NCBI GenBank assembly: GCA_041675505.1
Contig: JBAYTR010000002.1
Span: forward strand, 1-64,000
Length of the DNA: 64,000 nt
Source: JAGPCK01 sp041675505
Lineage (GTDB): Bacteria > Bacteroidota > Bacteroidia > UKL13-3
Direction of reading: 5' to 3'
Position numbers and translations under genes: made by a program. This document shows, piece by piece, positions 49,337 to 57,191 of the stretch. The notes under the pieces are model-generated. The model did not search any database and was not told the DNA's origin. It saw only the letters and a program-made list of their open reading frames with translations. Numbering within the stretch: the stretch's first letter is position 1; each line of letters starts with the position of its first letter.

Positions 49337-50539
49337 ATGAAAATAGTTTACTTCTATCAATATTTTTCCACCCCTAAAGGCTCATGGGGTACACGTGTAT
49401 ATGAATTTTGTAAAGAGTGGGTTGCACAAGGGCATGAAGTAACTGTGGTGAGCAGTATTTATTCCAAATCAGATTTACAGGCTACCAAATTTATAGAGGA
49501 CCAGTACTTCGAAGGTATACATGTAAAAGTGCTCAACATTCACATCAACAACAAACAACCCCTTATAAAACGAATCGCATCATTTATTAACTACTGCCTG
49601 CTTTCTACCTGGTATGCCATCACCTTGAAAGCAGATGTAGTCATCGCCTCGTCAGGTCCGATTACTGCCGGACTTCCCGGTTTAGCTGCCAAATGGCTGC
49701 GCGGCCGCAAAATGGTTTTTGAAACCCGTGACCTTTGGCCTGAGGGTGCCATTGAGCTTGGTATTATCAAAAACCCGGTAATCAAAAAACTGGCTTACTG
49801 GCTCGAAGCCGCTTGTTATAAAAGTGCCTCACACATCATTTGTCTTTCGCCCGGAATGGTACAGAATATTCAGCAACGGTTTAACCTCAAAAATATCTCA
49901 TCTGTAACCAACGCTGCCGACTTAAAATTATTTGGAGAACCTAAAAGCACCCGACACCTACCCGATTTTTACCGGAACAAAAAAGTGGCCATCTATACAG
50001 GTAACATTGGTCAGGTAAATAATTCTGTACTGTTATTCAGAGCTGCATTAAAACTGAAGCAGATGGGTGAAAATGAGATACTTTTTTTACTGGTTGGTGA
50101 CGGTCAACTGAAAGAAAAACTGGTTAAAGAAAAAGAATTACAACAACTCGACAATCTGGTGTTCATGGATTTGATGCCTAAAGAAGATTTGGTGGCACTT
50201 ATACAAAATGCTATGGTGTCGTTGGTTCCTTTAAAAGGCACACCGGTGTTGGATACCTCATCTCCGAATAAACTATATGAATCATTAGCCGCAGGGGTAC
50301 CTGTTATACAAAACACAAACGGTTGGATAAAAGAACTGCTTCAGGCTAACCAATGTGGCTTTACAGTGGATGCAGACAATGAAGATGAACTGGTAGAGAA
50401 GCTACTGCTGCTGGCTGATCAACCCGAGACAGTAAAAGCAATGGGGCAACGCGGTAAGGAAATTGCTGAAAAAGAATTTGACAAACATATGCTCGCTGCT
50501 AAAATGTTAAAAATACTGGAGGAAGTACACCGTGGGTAA
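49337..50539 (+). CDS. WbuB/WcaI-like GT4 glycosyltransferase
   Basis: A 400-residue GT-B enzyme. YQYFSTPKGSWGTRVYEFCKEW, VVIASSGPITAGLPGLAAKWL, FETRDLWPEGAIELG and HIICLSPGM are the blocks that define WbuB-like aminosugar transferases; the donor domain shows VAIYTGNIGQVNN, LVGDGQLKEKL and VPLKGTPVLDTSSPNKLYESLAAGVPVI. A central hydrophobic stretch suggests membrane attachment. WbuB relatives add the second sugar to an undecaprenyl-linked HexNAc. The following reductase and initiating transferase fit that early step. Confidence 0.84.
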   Translation: MKIVYFYQYFSTPKGSWGTRVYEFCKEWVAQGHEVTVVSSIYSKSDLQATKFIEDQYFEGIHVKVLNIHINNKQPLIKRIASFINYCLLSTWYAITLKADVVIASSGPITAGLPGLAAKWLRGRKMVFETRDLWPEGAIELGIIKNPVIKKLAYWLEAACYKSASHIICLSPGMVQNIQQRFNLKNISSVTNAADLKLFGEPKSTRHLPDFYRNKKVAIYTGNIGQVNNSVLLFRAALKLKQMGENEILFLLVGDGQLKEKLVKEKELQQLDNLVFMDLMPKEDLVALIQNAMVSLVPLKGTPVLDTSSPNKLYESLAAGVPVIQNTNGWIKELLQANQCGFTVDADNEDELVEKLLLLADQPETVKAMGQRGKEIAEKEFDKHMLAAKMLKILEEVHRG

Positions 50540-51440
50540 AGTACTTGTTACAGGAGCATCGGGTTTTTTGGGCAAATACATCACCCGCTTACTTAAAGAA
50601 AAAAATATCCCGTTTATAACATTAGGAAGAGACCACTCCAACAATGTGGTAGCAGACCTTACCCAACCTATAAGCCTTAGTGAAGAACTACGTGAAGTAG
50701 AATATGTAGTTCATGCTGCGGGTAAAGCACACATGGTTCCTCGGAATGAGGAAGAAAAACAAGAGATGTTCCGCATGAATACCTTGGGCACGCAACACTT
50801 GTTGGATGCACTTCCGGTGAAACAAATCAAGTCAATTGTATTCATCAGCTCGGTAGCTGTATACGGAAAACAAAGCGGAGAACTTTTTTCTGAAAACGAA
50901 CCACTGAGTGCAACCGACAGCTATGGCAAAAGTAAAATTGAAGCTGAACATCTGATTACAGATTATTGCAAGCAACAAAACATCAACTGTTGTATTCTGC
51001 GCTTACCTCTTATTGCCGGGGTAAATCCTCCCGGTAATCTGGAAACAATGATTAAGGCCATGCGTAAAGGCATCTATTTCAGAGTAGGAAAAGGTGAAGC
51101 CAAAAAATCCATTGTACTCGCAGCAGATGTGGCAGAACTGATTCCACGTTTGTTTGATAAAAACGGAACGTATAACCTGTCCGATGGACAGCACCCGTCC
51201 TTTGCACAGTTAGAAGAACACATAGCTCATGAGCTGCAACTCAAAAAACCTTTAGCTCTTCCCTACTTATTCATTAAAATGGCCGCACTGGTTGGAGATA
51301 TGTTGGGAAGTCGCGCTCCTATCAACTCGTCTAAACTCGACAAAATAACCAAAACACTTACTTTCTCTGACACCAAAGCCGTAAAGGAATTGAATTGGCA
51401 CCCCCACCCTGTTATTAATACCTGGAAAGATATTGCCTGA
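50532..51440 (+). CDS. NAD-dependent 4-ketosugar reductase/epimerase (WbpV-like)
   Basis: A 302-residue extended SDR from GTG at 50532. VLVTGASGFLGKYI is the NAD motif, VVHAAGKAHMVPR, FISSVAVYGKQS and TDSYGKSKIEAE (Tyr-x-x-x-Lys) follow, and ILRLPLIAGVNPPGNL is typical of reductases paired with WbpL-type transferases. In P. aeruginosa-type systems WbpV makes UDP-QuiNAc, the primer sugar transferred by WbpL. The next gene is such a transferase, joined by a TGATG overlap. Confidence 0.78.
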   Translation: MGKVLVTGASGFLGKYITRLLKEKNIPFITLGRDHSNNVVADLTQPISLSEELREVEYVVHAAGKAHMVPRNEEEKQEMFRMNTLGTQHLLDALPVKQIKSIVFISSVAVYGKQSGELFSENEPLSATDSYGKSKIEAEHLITDYCKQQNINCCILRLPLIAGVNPPGNLETMIKAMRKGIYFRVGKGEAKKSIVLAADVAELIPRLFDKNGTYNLSDGQHPSFAQLEEHIAHELQLKKPLALPYLFIKMAALVGDMLGSRAPINSSKLDKITKTLTFSDTKAVKELNWHPHPVINTWKDIA

Positions 51441-52393
51441 TGAGCTTCAGTAGTAAAGAATATATTACCTTTAGTATAGTGGCTGTTTTACTTTTACTGG
51501 CTGAACTGGCCTATTTCAGAATAGCCGATAAATTCAACATTATCGATAAACCTAACCAACGCAGCTCTCACAGCATTCCTACAATTCGGGGCGGAGGTAT
51601 TATTTTTCTATTGGCAGTACTGTTATTTTCTGTGCTCAACAACTGGCCCTATCCGTATCTGATTGCGGGTGTAACCATTGCGGGCATTATAAGTTTTCTG
51701 GATGACATCAAAAGCCTCAGTTCGTCAGTAAGGTTTACCTCACATATTGTAGCAGTCATTTGCCTTTTCATACAACTTACTACCGAGCCCCTCCCCATAT
51801 GGGTATATATAGCCGGTGGAGTTATTGCCATAGGAAGTATCAACATGTATAACTTTATGGATGGCATCAACGGCATCACCTCTTTTTATTCCCTGAGTAT
51901 TTTAGTGCCGCTTTTGCTTACGGAAGAAAACAGCACATTGCTGCAAATGGAAATATACGCACTGATTTCCATTCTCATCTTCTCCTGGTTCAACGCACGA
52001 AAAAAAGCACGTTGTTTTGCCGGAGACATCGGAAGTATCACCTTAGCTATTCTGTTATTGTTTCTGCTGGGTGCTCGTATACTGAATACCGATTCGATTA
52101 CTCCGCTGGCACTGCTTACCGTGTATGTGGTAGATAGCGGCTATACTGTTATTGAGCGACTACTTAAAAAAGAAAATATTCTTACCCCTCACCGCACCCA
52201 CCTGTACCAATTACTGAGCAACGAACTGAAGATAAGCCACCTTAAGGTAAGTCTCATTTATGCATTGTTACAGCTTTTTATCAGCATACTGGTGCTGTAT
52301 ATTAAAATACATTTATGGAGTTGCATACTGTTGGGCATAGCGTTACTGGTACTTTACCATGCCATAAAACGTAAAACATATCAGCTGAGCTGA
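51440..52393 (+). CDS. WecA/WbpL-like polyprenyl-phosphate HexNAc-1-phosphate transferase
   Basis: A 317-residue MraY/WecA-family membrane protein with about 10 hydrophobic segments. The cytoplasmic loops keep the active-site motifs: DKPNQRSSHSIPTIRGGG, the DDIKS aspartates near residue 90, NMYNFMDGINGI, and HRTHLYQLL. It transfers a UDP-linked HexNAc-1-phosphate (e.g. QuiNAc or FucNAc) to undecaprenyl phosphate, the first step of repeat-unit assembly. No PglC/WbaP-type initiator is seen in the window, so this is the probable initiating enzyme. It is the last gene before the hairpin terminator. Confidence 0.87.
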   Translation: MSFSSKEYITFSIVAVLLLLAELAYFRIADKFNIIDKPNQRSSHSIPTIRGGGIIFLLAVLLFSVLNNWPYPYLIAGVTIAGIISFLDDIKSLSSSVRFTSHIVAVICLFIQLTTEPLPIWVYIAGGVIAIGSINMYNFMDGINGITSFYSLSILVPLLLTEENSTLLQMEIYALISILIFSWFNARKKARCFAGDIGSITLAILLLFLLGARILNTDSITPLALLTVYVVDSGYTVIERLLKKENILTPHRTHLYQLLSNELKISHLKVSLIYALLQLFISILVLYIKIHLWSCILLGIALLVLYHAIKRKTYQLS

Positions 52394-52407
52394 TTTTTTA
52401 ATACCTG

Positions 52408-52449
52408 AAAACAAAAACGTCAACCCCGCTAGGTTGACGTTTTTGTTTT
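52408..52449 (+). terminator. Intrinsic terminator closing the polysaccharide run
   Basis: A perfect 18-bp inverted repeat: left arm 52408-52425 (AAAACAAAAACGTCAACC), six-base loop 52426-52431, right arm 52432-52449 ending in T-rich sequence. The A-rich left arm makes it symmetrical, so it could also stop transcription from the other strand. It lies 14 bases after the WecA-like stop and is the only strong hairpin terminator noticed in the window. Confidence 0.85.
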
Positions 52450-52475
52450 TAAAGACATCGGCAGTGAAAAAGTAG

Positions 52476-52483
52476 TAAATTTG
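52476..52483 (+). promoter_or_regulatory. Candidate Bacteroidota -7 box for the WlbA-like gene
   Basis: TAAATTTG matches TAnnTTTG exactly and lies just after the terminator. No TTG occurs at proper -33 spacing. If used, transcription would start near 52490, which excludes the TTG at 52481 and favours the TTG at 52499 as translation start. Confidence 0.45.
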
Positions 52484-52498
52484 CCAAAATACGTTGCG

Positions 52499-53530
52499 TT
52501 GAACAAGCAGAAAGTAACATTTGCGGTATGCGGGGCAGGTCACATTGGTAAGCGCCATGCGGACATGATTGTAAAAAATCAGCAGGCAGATTTAGTGGCC
52601 TTTATAGATACCAACACTTCCCTGAAAGCAGAATTATCAAAACTTTATCCCGATGTACCCTTTTTCAGTTCATTGGAAATATTTCTTGATTCCCCTGTAA
52701 AAGCCGATGTACTGGTTGTGTCAACTCCCAACGGATACCATACTTCACAGGCTATTGCCGGTATCCGCTCCGGTTTGCACGTGGTTATTGAAAAACCAAT
52801 GGGCCTTTCGCAGGAAAGTTGTGCTCAGGTTATTCAGGAAGCTGAAACACATCACAAACAAGTTTTTTGTGTAATGCAAAACCGGTATTCACCTCCCTCT
52901 CAATGGTTGAAGGACATTCTGGAGAAAGGTTGGTTAGGCAATGTATATATGGTAAATATAAACTGCTACTGGAACCGTGACAGCAGGTATTATCATCCTG
53001 AGGGGTGGCACGGTAAACTTGAATCAGACGGAGGAACACTGTTTACCCAATTCAGCCATTTTATTGATTTGATGTATTGGTTATTCGGAGACATTACAGA
53101 AATAAAAGGAAACTTCGCAGACTTCAATCACCGGCACCTCACTGAATTTGAAGATTCGGGAAACATTATTTTCAAATTTACAAAAGGGGGTATGGGTTCA
53201 TTAAATTACTCTACCTCGCTGTGGGATAAAAATTTTGAAAGCAGTGTAACCATTGTTGCAGAGAAAGGAACCGTTAAAGTTGGCGGGCAATACATGGACA
53301 AAGTGGAGTATTGCCACATAGAAAATTATGAGATGCCCCAACTACCGCCAACCAATCCGTCTAACAATTACGGCCAGTATAGCGGCAGTGCCGCTAACCA
53401 TCAATACATTATTCAAAATGTGATTGATGTATTAAACGGTAAAGAATCCATTACAACAAATGCCGCAGAGGGCTTGAAAGTGGTTGAAATAATCGAACGT
53501 ATATACGAACAGAAAAAACTGAATCTGTAA
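52499..53530 (+). CDS. Gfo/Idh/MocA oxidoreductase (WlbA-like)
   Basis: About 343 residues. VCGAGHIGKRHADMI is the Rossmann motif, VVSTPNGYHTSQAI, VIEKPMGLS (catalytic EKP) and QNRYSPPSQW follow; GGTLFTQFSHFIDLMYWLFGD has the H-x-x-D pair. Closest in style to UDP-GlcNAcA 3-oxidase (WlbA/WbpB) proteins, which with an aminotransferase and acetyltransferase make diacetamido-uronic acids. The TTG at 52499 is preferred on promoter placement; TTG at 52481 is the alternative and adds six residues. It stands alone between a terminator and a promoter. Confidence 0.78.
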   Translation: MNKQKVTFAVCGAGHIGKRHADMIVKNQQADLVAFIDTNTSLKAELSKLYPDVPFFSSLEIFLDSPVKADVLVVSTPNGYHTSQAIAGIRSGLHVVIEKPMGLSQESCAQVIQEAETHHKQVFCVMQNRYSPPSQWLKDILEKGWLGNVYMVNINCYWNRDSRYYHPEGWHGKLESDGGTLFTQFSHFIDLMYWLFGDITEIKGNFADFNHRHLTEFEDSGNIIFKFTKGGMGSLNYSTSLWDKNFESSVTIVAEKGTVKVGGQYMDKVEYCHIENYEMPQLPPTNPSNNYGQYSGSAANHQYIIQNVIDVLNGKESITTNAAEGLKVVEIIERIYEQKKLNL

Positions 53531-53618
53531 AACCAAAACCATTAGTATACCGTATGTATGATTTGTAGACAGCAAAAAACTACTAATAAACTGAAATAAT
53601 GCGTTTTATGTATTTTAT

Positions 53619-53650
53619 TTTGTTTGTATCTGATTTTCACCTTACTTTTG
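53619..53650 (+). promoter_or_regulatory. Bacteroidota-type promoter for the WbpM/CapD-like gene
   Basis: A TTG -33 element at 53620-53622 and TACTTTTG (TAnnTTTG) at 53643-53650 are separated by 20 bases, within the usual 17-23 window. The predicted start lies about 7 bases after the -7 box, leaving a ~15-base leader before the ATG at 53672. The surrounding sequence is AT-rich. The best promoter match in the window. Confidence 0.6.
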
Positions 53651-53671
53651 AGAATATAACCTAGCCTATTT

Positions 53672-55621
53672 ATGCGCTATTCTGAGCGAGTACATAAACT
53701 TTTCAATTTATCCAGCGGATATACACCGAGGTGGGTGATCTTTTCACTGGATTTAGTGATTTGTACTTTTTCTTTTGTAGGGGCCAACGTTTTACGTTAC
53801 AATTTCACCCTTTCATCAGAAGACTTTAACAACTTCATCAGCACACTTCCTTTAGTTATTGCTATTCGCTTAGTTTATTTTATTCTCTTCCGCACCTACT
53901 CGGGAATTATTCGTTTTACAGGAACACAAGATGCCATACGCCTCTTTAAAGCAACCGGCTTCGGATCAGTTACCATACTCAGCATCAGTCTCCTTTACTT
54001 CTACAACAGTCCTGAATCAAAGGTACTTGTACCCACTTCAATTATTATTATTGACTTTGTATCTGCAGTATTTCTACTCACCTCTTTCAGGTTAGCTGCA
54101 AAAATTTTATACGTACAACTAACACGTTCTTCGGAAGAAAAAAAGCGGGTAGCCATATTCGGAGCAGGCCAAGCAGGTTTGATTACCAAAAGAACTCTCG
54201 ATCAGGATCGCTCAGCCAATGTGAAAGTGGTCGCATTTTTTGACGATGAATTGAGTAAGAGCGGTAAAACAGTTGAAGGCGTTAAAATATTTAACGGGGG
54301 ACAGGATTTAAAGGTAGTATTGCCTAAGTACGGTATTGATGAATTAATTATATCAACCAGTACCCTCTCCTTGCAAAGAAAACAACAGATTATTGAAGAG
54401 TGTCTTCAGCACAACATTAAAGTACTGAATGTGCCTCCTGTAGATAAGTGGATTAACGGAGAGTTGAGTTTCCATCAGTTGAAAAACGTACGAATTGAAG
54501 ACCTGATAGAACGCGATACTATTGAACTGGATAAGAAAATAATTGCCCGTCAGCTCAAAGGTAAAAAAGTAATGATTACCGGGGCAGCAGGTTCAATTGG
54601 CAGTGAGATTGTAAGACAGCTTCTTCCCTTTTTCCCTGACAAAATATTGTTGGTAGATAAAGCGGAAACACCGCTATATCATTTGGAAAATGAATTATTG
54701 GAGGTAGACAAATCAGCCTTGGGCAATAATATTGAGCTTTTTGTGGCAGATGTTTGTGATAAAACAAGAATGAAGTCGTTGTTTGAACTGTATAAACCCG
54801 ACATCATTTATCATGCTGCGGCTTACAAGCACGTGCCGCTAATGGAGTCCAATCCCTCTGAGGCCGTTAAAACCAACGTACTGGGTACAAAAACAATGGC
54901 TGATTTAGCCGTGGAATTCGGAGCTGAAAAATTTGTATTCGTATCTACAGACAAAGCGGTGAACCCTACTAATATTATGGGAGCCTCTAAACGAATCGCT
55001 GAAATTTATATACAGTCACTCAACAACTCTGAACAATATAACTACTGTAAAACACGCTTCATTACTACTCGCTTTGGAAATGTTTTGGGTTCTAACGGAT
55101 CTGTTATTCCCCGGTTCCGCAAACAAATTGAAGAAGGCGGCCCTATAACTGTTACCCACCCTGATATTACACGTTTCTTCATGACTATTCCCGAAGCCTG
55201 TCAGTTGGTTTTGGAAGCAGGTGCAATGGGTAAAGGTGGCGAAATTTTTATCTTCGACATGGGTAAATCCATCAAGATTGTTGATTTGGCTAAAAAAATG
55301 GTTAAGCTCTCCGGACTGACACTAGGAAGAGACATACAGATTGTGTTTACCGGATTACGCCCGGGTGAAAAAATAAAAGAAGAACTGCTTAATGACAGTG
55401 AGAACACCATTGCAACCCATCACCCTAAGATAATGATTGCAAAAGTGCGTACCTACGACTTCCATACCGTAAAACAAGAAACCAACGTACTGCTCGATAT
55501 TAACCTAAAGCAAAAAGAAGAAGATATCGTTCGTAAAATGAAAGATATTGTTCCTGAATACATCTCACGCAATTCAGTTTACAGTTCCCTCGATAAAAAT
55601 CCTCATCTTCAGGAAAACTGA
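53672..55621 (+). CDS. Membrane-bound nucleotide-sugar 4,6-dehydratase (WbpM/PglF/CapD type)
   Basis: A 649-residue protein with four N-terminal membrane segments (residues ~20-150), then a first Rossmann-like domain (VAIFGAGQAGLITKRTL) and a C-terminal catalytic SDR domain beginning KKVMITGAAGSIGSEIVRQL. ADVCDKTRM, HAAAYKHVPLMESNP, FVSTDKAVNPTNIMGASKRIAE and TRFGNVLGSNGSVIPRF are the family motifs. These enzymes convert UDP-GlcNAc to UDP-4-keto-6-deoxy-GlcNAc, feeding QuiNAc, FucNAc, bacillosamine or legionaminate routes. It fits as precursor supplier for the WbpV-like reductase and WecA-like transferase just upstream. Own promoter at 53619-53650. Confidence 0.9.
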   Translation: MRYSERVHKLFNLSSGYTPRWVIFSLDLVICTFSFVGANVLRYNFTLSSEDFNNFISTLPLVIAIRLVYFILFRTYSGIIRFTGTQDAIRLFKATGFGSVTILSISLLYFYNSPESKVLVPTSIIIIDFVSAVFLLTSFRLAAKILYVQLTRSSEEKKRVAIFGAGQAGLITKRTLDQDRSANVKVVAFFDDELSKSGKTVEGVKIFNGGQDLKVVLPKYGIDELIISTSTLSLQRKQQIIEECLQHNIKVLNVPPVDKWINGELSFHQLKNVRIEDLIERDTIELDKKIIARQLKGKKVMITGAAGSIGSEIVRQLLPFFPDKILLVDKAETPLYHLENELLEVDKSALGNNIELFVADVCDKTRMKSLFELYKPDIIYHAAAYKHVPLMESNPSEAVKTNVLGTKTMADLAVEFGAEKFVFVSTDKAVNPTNIMGASKRIAEIYIQSLNNSEQYNYCKTRFITTRFGNVLGSNGSVIPRFRKQIEEGGPITVTHPDITRFFMTIPEACQLVLEAGAMGKGGEIFIFDMGKSIKIVDLAKKMVKLSGLTLGRDIQIVFTGLRPGEKIKEELLNDSENTIATHHPKIMIAKVRTYDFHTVKQETNVLLDINLKQKEEDIVRKMKDIVPEYISRNSVYSSLDKNPHLQEN

Positions 55622-55711
55622 TTCTCTACTCGTTTGAAGATATCCACTATTTAGACGTATTCTAAATTATTATTTTATCTCGCCACCCTCAGCATTTTTG
55701 CGACTTGTACA

Positions 55712-55719
55712 TATATTTG
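55712..55719 (+). promoter_or_regulatory. Candidate -7 box for the alternative complex III operon
   Basis: TATATTTG matches TAnnTTTG; a well-spaced -33 TTG is not present. It would give a leader of roughly 115-140 bases before actA, consistent with the 221-base gap separating this operon from the dehydratase gene. No terminator was seen in the gap. Confidence 0.4.
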
Positions 55720-55842
55720 AGCGCGAAAAAATGACTAAAATCTGACATTTAATTTGGAGGGTAAATCAATTATTACGAGGTGGTTAAATTAAAGCTACTT
55801 GTAAAAAATTGAAACTTCAAGTAGGAATTTCAGACGTTTTAA

Positions 55843-57156
55843 ATGACAAAATCAGTACAAAAAATGAGCATAAAGAGATTAGCCTTATCCCTCACACTGA
55901 TTCTTTCCGCATACAGTTGGGCGGTAAAAGCCCAGGATGTAGCAGCAGGAGAGAAAATTTTCACAGCCAACTGTGTATCGTGCCACGCCATTGGCGAGCA
56001 GGTAGTTGGCCCGGCCTTGAAAGATGTGCACAAGCGCAAAGACGAAGCCTGGTTAATCAAGTGGATTAAAAATTCAGATGCCGTTATAAAAAGCGGTGAT
56101 GCTTACGCAGTTGAGATTTTCAACAAATTCAACAAAATGCCGATGCAGGCTTTCGAGAACCTTTCGGATGCCGACATCAAATCTGTATTAGCTTACATCA
56201 AGCAACAGAGTGAGGCTCCTGCTGCAACGGCAACAACAACTCCAGCACAAACAACCGGTGGTGACAACAAAGGAACCACTGTTACTGCAAGTGCCGGCCA
56301 GGATCCGTTCTACAACAATTACACCCTCATTGCCTTGTTGGTAATGGCTATTATTCTGGTGGTAGTTGTGTTTATTCTGGTGCGCATTAAAGCTGTGGTG
56401 AATAACCTCTACGCCCAGAAATTCCCTGAAGAAGCCGCTGAAGAAGTGGTTGATCCGAAAACCACACTTCGCTATAAGCTGTTTACTAAACACCCTGTAG
56501 TAGGTGTAATGTTGGTTATGACCATTGTGGTTATTCTGCTTAGCGGATACGGCTTCAATTATGGTAATACAGTAGTAGGTGTGCAAAAAGGTTATGCACC
56601 AACTCAACCTATCGCCTTCTCTCATGAATTGCATGCCGGCAAATATGAAATTGATTGTAAATATTGCCACAGCACAGTAGAGAAAAGTAAACAAGCCTCT
56701 ATTCCAGGTGCTAATACTTGTATGAACTGTCACGCTCATGTTACAGCTAAAGACAAATACAACGGCAACATCTCTCCTGAAATCAAAAAGATTTACGCGG
56801 CTATCAACTGGGATCCTGAAAAGCGTCAGTACGATGAGAGCAAACCTAAAACTCCAATCAAGTGGATTCGCATTCACAACCTGCCCGACCACGCTTATTT
56901 CAACCACTCGCAACACGTAAAAGTGGGCAAAGTAGAATGCCAGGAGTGTCACGGTGAAGTACAAACTATGAAAGTAGTAGGTCAGCAACAATCTTTACAA
57001 ATGGGCTGGTGTATCAATTGTCATCGCGAAAAGAAAGTTGACGTACAGGGCAACAAATACTACGAAAAACTTCATGCTAACTTAAAGAAAGAAGGCAAAG
57101 CAGACATTACCGTTGCCAGAAATGGCGGTATGGAGTGTTCAAAATGCCATTATTAA
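55843..57156 (+). CDS. actA: ActA, multiheme cytochrome c subunit of alternative complex III
   Basis: A 437-residue protein with a signal-like N-terminus. CVSCH at residues 44-48 lies in a small class I cytochrome c domain, followed by a Ala/Thr linker, two membrane helices (~160-182 and ~218-236) and a pentaheme domain with CKYCH (272), CMNCH (293), CQECH (366), CINCH (390) and CSKCH (432). That makes six CxxCH motifs, one more than the pentaheme core. The ATG at 55864 (MSIKRLALS) gives a cleaner signal peptide than 55843; both are in frame. ActA carries electrons from ActB toward cytochrome c or an oxidase. It heads the operon. Confidence 0.92.
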   Translation: MTKSVQKMSIKRLALSLTLILSAYSWAVKAQDVAAGEKIFTANCVSCHAIGEQVVGPALKDVHKRKDEAWLIKWIKNSDAVIKSGDAYAVEIFNKFNKMPMQAFENLSDADIKSVLAYIKQQSEAPAATATTTPAQTTGGDNKGTTVTASAGQDPFYNNYTLIALLVMAIILVVVVFILVRIKAVVNNLYAQKFPEEAAEEVVDPKTTLRYKLFTKHPVVGVMLVMTIVVILLSGYGFNYGNTVVGVQKGYAPTQPIAFSHELHAGKYEIDCKYCHSTVEKSKQASIPGANTCMNCHAHVTAKDKYNGNISPEIKKIYAAINWDPEKRQYDESKPKTPIKWIRIHNLPDHAYFNHSQHVKVGKVECQECHGEVQTMKVVGQQQSLQMGWCINCHREKKVDVQGNKYYEKLHANLKKEGKADITVARNGGMECSKCHY

Positions 57157-57191
57157 TCAATTGAAATTTCCACTATAAGCATCCTATATTA

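Noticed and set aside
56188..56991. 267-aa frame on the - strand
   Set aside because: Antisense shadow of actA; Cys/His-poor in the expected way and without domain motifs.
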